Made by a program: the position numbers and the translations under genes. Source: Daphnia pulex (Eukaryota > Arthropoda > Branchiopoda > Diplostraca > Daphniidae). Taken from it: a stretch of 64,000 bases of DNA. The DNA is taken from the NCBI RefSeq assembly GCF_021134715.1, contig NC_060023.1:2542001-2606000 (forward strand). Direction: 5' to 3'. The notes under the pieces are model-generated. The model did no database searches. It saw only the letters and a program-made list of their open reading frames with translations, and was not told the DNA's origin. Each line of letters begins with the position of its first letter. The first letter of the stretch is position 1. Of the stretch, positions 58,147-64,000 are shown piece after piece.

Positions 58147-59691
58147 GACATTCACTTGTCAGTTGACTGAAACAGAACTGTCAGAAAGTCCAAAATTTGT
58201 TTACATGCGAAAAGTGCCACGACGATGCCACATCATCTCATATTTCCGCGCGTCATTCGAATTATCTTTCTGTTTTCGGATTTATTCTGTTACTTTTTTT
58301 TTAGATATGGACTATGGTATAGGCCTACTTTGTTTAGTAGGAATACATTCTAGTAAAAGATGGGCAAATAATTTCGAGGAAAATAGGAACACATTGAAAT
58401 TAAAAAATTTAAATGAAAAAAAGATGGCGTCATGGGCTGTTATATTCAAATTGATAAACTAAATTTCTTAATCTGTGACAAGGTAATCATAACTCGTATT
58501 TCGTAAATTCTTAACCAAATAAAAGGTCCAGCAATCCGTAAAACAGTACATTAATACTTATTTTAACCGGCCTGTTAAATTTATTATTTTTCAATTTGCA
58601 TAAATTGTCACGAAATAAGAACGACGACTTCATCAGTAATTATTTATCACCCCTAAAAAAGCCTTCCAAGAAGAAACATGACATGGGGGCTACTTTTCTG
58701 AGAAAAAGTAGTTAAAAATTAAATAGCGAAATATTCAAATCGTTACGTAACACATAGTAGAAATGTTTCTAAGAGGAATTGTCATGGTGCCTCCATGATA
58801 ACGGAGATGTATTGATTAATTCATCGTCCTCAAACAAAAAGAAAAATGCATCCAGTCAAAGATATTGTGGATATTAGGAAGTAATAGCGGCACTGTTTTC
58901 GGCTGACTTGTATCGGAAACCAATAAGAAGATCTATTCTCTCTCTTTCATTGTTAAAAGGAATCGATATGCCGATTGTGTCATGCCCATGACAGTATCAA
59001 ACATTGATTTATTTGGTATCAACAAACACTCTAAATGTCATGTCTGTATCGGTAAGAGAAGAAAAGGTCCACTTGAAGCCATTAAATGGTATTGATGGTT
59101 TCAAATGCCACTTTTACATCTATCTGATCTTTTAATTAAAAACATGTGCTTTCTTTACGGATGGATATTGGCATTACGTGAAAAGACAAAAACTGGTCGA
59201 TAACACGACGTCAAGCATCGCTAGTCTCTCGGAAATGAAGTTGGACGTGTGTGTGTGTGGTAGCTAGGATGCGTGCTATGGGCCAAAGAGCGCTGGGTTT
59301 CCATCAAATCCAATTAAAGCATACCAATGATCTGCGCTGTGTACCAGCGCTGTTGACAAAATCCCACCCACCCTTTCCTCAGCGGGACAAAAAGTTAAAA
59401 ATTGAAACGAAAGAAAACAAGAAAGGCGGAAGCCAAATAGTAGTAGTGATGGATGGAGTCGCAGTTAGCAGAAAAGAACAAACGTGAACGACAGACAACC
59501 GCTCATCCCAGTTGCTAGTGCACTTCAAAAGGCTCCTTTGCACGTTTTCGCTGTCTACGGCGAAACGTGACTAGGTTCCGGCCCGCTTCAACGCCAGTGA
59601 ATCAGTCGACATCCAGACTCGACTTTGATCACAAGTCGCCAATCCTTTCGCTCTGAACGTTCGTCTCCAAGAAAACTCGCGACTAACAATC
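58147..59691. other. Divergent promoter region, PAP2 and GMC genes
   Basis: The PAP2 gene runs left and the GMC gene runs right from this stretch, so it must hold both promoters. An open frame at 58115-58462 overlaps the PAP2 start on the other strand and is not a gene. No TATA box stands out for either. Confidence 0.5.
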
Positions 59692-62202
59692 ATGAAACTG
59701 TCTTGGAAGCAAGGTAAAATATAACAAACTGCCTAACATTTTGTCAAGTTATGTAACAGTTTGTGTTTTTCAAGGTTTGAGCGCTTGGGCAGCTACGAGT
59801 TGTTCACTACTTTTAGCTGCATGGCTCAATTACTATCTGAGCGACAATGGCTTCATTAAAGAACCAAATCAGACTTACGATTATATCGTTGTGGGAGCTG
59901 GAACATCCGGATGCGTCCTGGCCGCCAAATTGGCAGGGTCCAACAGTAAAGTCCTGGTGATTGAAGCAGGAGGCGAACCACCTTGGTACAGTTGGATTCC
60001 TCTCATCGCGCCAATCCTTCAAGGATCCCAACACGACTGGCGATTCCGCACTGTTCCGCAAAAATTCGCAGCTGGAGCCCTTCACGGCAACGTAATGAAA
60101 ATTCGTTAACATTTATTTAAAAAAATAATCGTCTAAATTTATAAAATATGTTAACAAATTAGCAAGCCTTCTGGCCTCAGGGGAAAATGGTAAAAATGAA
60201 TTTTCTTTCTAGAAGCTTACCGTTACCGTCTTCTAAGATTTAAACTTGTAACCAATCGATCGGTCGTCAGGTTGGTGGGAGTGGCCAGATGAATTTCCTT
60301 ATTCACACAACTGGATCACCTGGAGATTTCGATTCCTGGAAAGTTCCTGGTTGGGATTCACAAACAATGAAAAACACTTTAGAAGGGCTAACCTGCTGGA
60401 CAAAAGGCAATGTAAAACCAAAACCATTTGGGACTCGACCCTCTTTTCTACTAGACGATGAACCTGAGATGTGCAGTGTCCCCGTGTTGACAGGTTAGTT
60501 AAAGGGAAACAATACTAACGCACTACTCCTTTTCCCTTCACAGATTTATTGATTTTGTGCCTCTGATAAAAAAAAAAATCCAAGACATAGAAAATTCAAC
60601 TTCTTGCAGCGATAAAATGCAACATCACCAGTGTTCGTCAGCTGCCATTAAGTTACAGCGGGTTAATGCCACCGAAAAACCACTGCTCAAGGCTTTCCTT
60701 GACGCTGGACGGGCCTGCGGACATTCTGTTTCCGATATGGATCGATGGAGTGACACGGGATCTTTCATGGCCTCACATAACACTATTGACGGATTGGCTG
60801 GCCAGCGCTGGAGTACTTACCTAAGCCATTTAATGCCGGCAATGAAGACTCATAATAACTTGCACGTCTTGACAAAGTCCTCCGTCACCAAACTGGTGTG
60901 GAAGCGAAACAAGGTTATTGGGATCCAATATCTCGATAATGACGGCCGGATTAAGCACGTCAAAGCAAACAGGGAAGTTATACTCTCAGCTGGAACTATT
61001 AAAACCACTCAGATACTTCAACAGTCTGGCGTCGGTCCACCCCACGTCCTAGAACCGTTAGACGTACGAAACAAATTTCAAAATATTCAACATGAAACTT
61101 ATAAATCATACAATAATCTCTTTTCGTTTAGATACCTATTAAAGCTGATCTTCCAGTGGGTGAAAATCTACAAGATCATCTTCAAGTCCCTCTTTTTGTC
61201 GAGCTCAATTCATCTGTGAGCATGAACGTGATCAAGATGCTGAATCCTCGACAATTTTGGAATTACATGGTTCATGGCAAAGGAGCTCTTTCGACATCTG
61301 GGATTGAAGGGATCGCTACACTAACTAAGACAAGGGAAAATGGAAAATCTTCAAAACCTTATGGCATGTTGATTCTTTTTAACATGGGCTCGATCAACGC
61401 TGACGTCTACACATCTGTGGCCAACATCAAGAAAGAGGTGGGAAGAAAATGTTTAAGTTTAAACGAAAATCGACGCTAACAGAACTTTCTTGATAGGCTT
61501 TCCATCGTTGGTTTCCCAAGAGCAGTAGTCTGTCTCAAGAAGGATTTGTTCTCATTTCGGTTTGTCTTCATCCACGCTCACGCGGACATGTCAGGATAAT
61601 TTCCACTGATCCTACCCAACCTCCCGAAATCGATCCAGCATACCTTAACCATGAATACGACGTACAATGCAGCATCGACAGTGAGTAAAGAGGATTAGGT
61701 TTTTTCCACTTCAAACATGTGAAAATGTTAATGACATATGCGCCTGCGCTACCATTTTTCCAGCTATTAAACAAGGAGTCGAGCTGCTAAATACGGATGC
61801 GTTTAGAGCATTGGGGGCTAAACTACACTGGCCCACGTTTCCTGAATGTGGAGGCAAACAAGGGAGTGATAATCAGCGCTACATGGAATGTCTTGTACGT
61901 ACGGCTGCGTTGACTATGTACCATCCAGCCGGAACAGCTGCAATGGGGAGAGAGGATAATCCCGATGCCGTGGTGGATCCTGAGCTCAGGTTGGAATGAC
62001 AATCTAATTTGGGTTTGAAGTGTTAAATAAATTAAGTGTTATAATTTTTAATTACAGAGTACGAGGAGTGACGGGTTTGAGAGTTGTTGATGCCAGCGTA
62101 CTTCCTCGTTTACCTTCCGGCCCACCAAACTCGGTCTTGATAGCCATAGCAGACAGAGCGGCCGATTTTATTTTAGAGGAAAAGATTAATATAAGGAAAT
62201 AA
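59692..62202 (+). CDS. GMC oxidoreductase (glucose-dehydrogenase-like flavoenzyme)
   Basis: Nine exons (59692-59713, 59776-60092, 60163-60189, 60271-60493, 60642-61063, 61132-61437, 61497-61680, 61764-61989, 62058-62202) join in frame to 623 residues. A hydrophobic N-terminus (SLLLAAWLNYYL) suggests secretion or membrane anchoring. Then the FAD-binding YDYIVVGAGTSGCVLAAKL and VLVIEAGG, the GMC signature WPQGKMVGGSGQMN (spread over a 27-nt mini-exon and its neighbour), VILSAGTIKTTQILQQSGVG (second signature), VGENLQDHLQVP, and the catalytic pair YHPAGTAAMG (His) and GPPNSVLIAIAD (Asn). Insect relatives oxidise glucose, ecdysone or other alcohols in cuticle, reproduction and immunity; the substrate here is unknown. 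The acceptor at 60641 was chosen because it alone restores the frame. Confidence 0.9.
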
Positions 62203-62360
62203 GGTGCGATGTATGACTGGATTATTCTCTATAATACAACATTTAAATTTCGATTCAACATGAAAGATATCTGCATTGTGTTTATGCAAAAATACTTGAC
62301 TTGCAGGGAGCAAGAGGGAGACGTGAGTGAAAAACTTTAAATAGAGAGGGAAGAAAGGAT

Positions 62361-64000
62361 CTAGTCTTCGTCTTCCATGTCTTCCAGAACGTTTACTTCA
62401 AACGGTTTTTTTTGAGGCAGTCTTTTGTAGAAGACGTCATCAGTACTAGGTGGTAGAAGGTCGTTTTTCTTGTAAAAAGTTTTCAAACATTGCTCACACA
62501 AGTTCATCGGTTTTGTTGGCAATTGTTCGTCGTCAACATAGTAGCTAAGAGCGAAAATTGTTAAAATTATTTTTTACTTTATATGATTATCATACTACCA
62601 ACGGTGTTACCTTGTGTCGTGAACATCACAAACGCCGCAGTACATCAACAAGTTAGTATCCGCTTCAACGGCTAGTGGATATTCATCAACGTTTTGCAGA
62701 TCATCTGGAACCATAAGCCTAAAAAGTAAAAAACAGATAAAAAGGATGGAACTATGGAAATTAAGGCTATAAATAAAAGGCGAGAATTACCTGGCATCCA
62801 CAAAGGTTATTAAATGCTCACAACTCCCGAGATGGACAAAGACGTAGGGATAACCAAGTCGAATTTTGAGATCTGCAATCGTGGTGTATTCCATTTTCTT
62901 TTTTTCAAATGGACCTAGGTTTTTTTCTGGATTATCTTTAGCCCACTTTTCTATCAAATCTCCATAGTCGATGTTCGTATAATCTCGAAAATCAGAGTAG
63001 AATGTGTTGCCAATAAAAAACATGCTAGCGTTTAAGAGATCCTGAGAACACAATTATTGTAAAATAAAATTTTAACAATAACAAATTTACTTGTACAATT
63101 TTATTACCTTTATTGGCCGACCGGTCGAGAGAGTGCGAGGGTTAGAGTCTTCCGTAACCATTATTTCATCATTTAGGCACTGCAATTAATAGTCAATTGT
63201 GATGTATTGATTAATTGTGATTTACTTAATTTAAAAAATGAACTTATTGTAAATTACAATTATTTTATCCCTAAAATCAACCAAATTCTGTGAACCCAGC
63301 AACATGAAGTCCTGCATATGGGGAACTCTACATTATAAAGAAAACAGGTTGGTTAAAGGCAAAAATTTTGCATATTAGCTTTTAAGACTCACATGTTTGA
63401 ACCTAAGTTGCTTTCGAATGGCCTGAACACTCTGGCGATCACAACATGGTTGTCTAGTAACTTGAATACAGGAGATGGATTCATTTCTTGTTCCTATAAA
63501 CCAGCAAAGTAAAATAGGAAGTGTTCCAATTGAAAATATTCAAATTTAAACTCACAAATTGTGGAATAGCTGTTCTTCTCAACTCTCTAAGTTTACTTTC
63601 ATATTTATGGTTACATGCTTTAAGCGCTTTTAACTCCACAGCAGTTGCTAGTTTCCTAGTAGCTCGTCTCTCAGGATCTACACTAATTGTTAGTCACAAT
63701 TTTCATAAGAAATTAATTAACACAAACTGACCTGCTAACTGACCAGCTTTTGTTTCCATCTCAAGTGGATCACATTGCAACAGAGCAATGCTGACAATTA
63801 AAAAAATTATGGTTAAAATCAACTGTGCTGGGGCAAAATTTATAACCTCTAACCTGCATCTTTCTTCCAGTCGATGGTATTCCCTCATTTCAATTCCCAA
63901 TTGGGAAGCAATTTTTTCCTCATCACTGTTAAGTCTTTCCAATACACCTTGGTTAATGTACCAAGTTTCTTTCAACAACCTAGAGTACTTTCTAAAGTAA
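62361..64000 (-). CDS. SNAPC3: snRNA-activating protein complex subunit 3, 5' end outside window
   Basis: At least eight exons on the minus strand, ending at the TAG at 62361-62363; the gene continues past 64000. Visible protein includes HRLEERCR, ERRATRKLATAVELKALKAC, VVIARVFRPFESN, QDFMLLGSQNLVDFRDKI, GNTFYSDFRDYTNIDYGDLI, GYPYVFVHLGSCEHLI and the zinc-binding end YCGVCDVHDT...LCEQCLKTFY, followed by an acidic tail (EDMEDED). These are the core blocks of SNAP50/SNAPC3, the subunit that contacts the proximal sequence element of small nuclear RNA genes for RNA polymerases II and III. The protein is nuclear. The exon at 63391-63492 joins the next (about 63243-63333) in phase 2, giving ESNIVPHMQDF. 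No lesion seen. Confidence 0.92.

Overview
The window looks like nuclear DNA of a small crustacean, most likely a cladoceran such as Daphnia. The genes are split by many very short introns (about 55-100 bp, GT...AG), intergenic DNA is AT-rich, and several families (secreted C1q proteins with a neurexin-IV-like segment, arthropod peptide GPCRs, GMC oxidoreductases) are typical of arthropods. There are no operons, ribosome-binding sites or bacterial signals. Species assignment is inference from gene content.

Layout. (1) 1-252: last membrane segments of an allatostatin-A/galanin-type receptor. (2) 2056-5640: two tandem 1.8-kb units, each with a five-exon secreted C-type lectin on the minus strand. 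(3) 7076-9053: a two-exon class V (cysteine-desulfurase-like) aminotransferase. (4) 10523-12392: a five-exon secreted coiled-coil/neurexin-IV-like/C1q protein. (5) 13413-24588 and 38187-50608: two copies of a long segmental duplication, each with a secreted protein made of a large unrecognised N-terminal domain plus a C1q domain, a complete sideroflexin gene, a TPR pseudogene and a MITE. The parts are in order A-B in the first copy and B-A in the second, both on the same strand, so one copy is a circular permutation of the other. (6) 24.6-38.2 kb: a repeat-rich spacer with a broken Ig-domain gene, an intronless shortened FEM1-like gene and a fragment of a FEM1 relative. (7) 54350-56658: a neuropeptide-type GPCR. 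(8) 56972-58146: a PLPP4/5-type lipid phosphate phosphatase. (9) 59692-62202: a nine-exon GMC oxidoreductase. (10) 62361-64000: most of SNAPC3, continuing past the window edge.

Taken together, 2-48 kb is a cluster of secreted recognition-type proteins (two C-type lectins and three C1q-domain proteins) built by tandem duplication, segmental duplication and exon sharing. A role in innate immunity or extracellular matrix is inference. The flanks (GPCRs, phosphatase, GMC enzyme, SNAPC3) are ordinary conserved genes with intact exons. Splice structures were worked out by eye from GT/AG sites and reading-frame continuity; every multi-exon model called intact was checked for phase.
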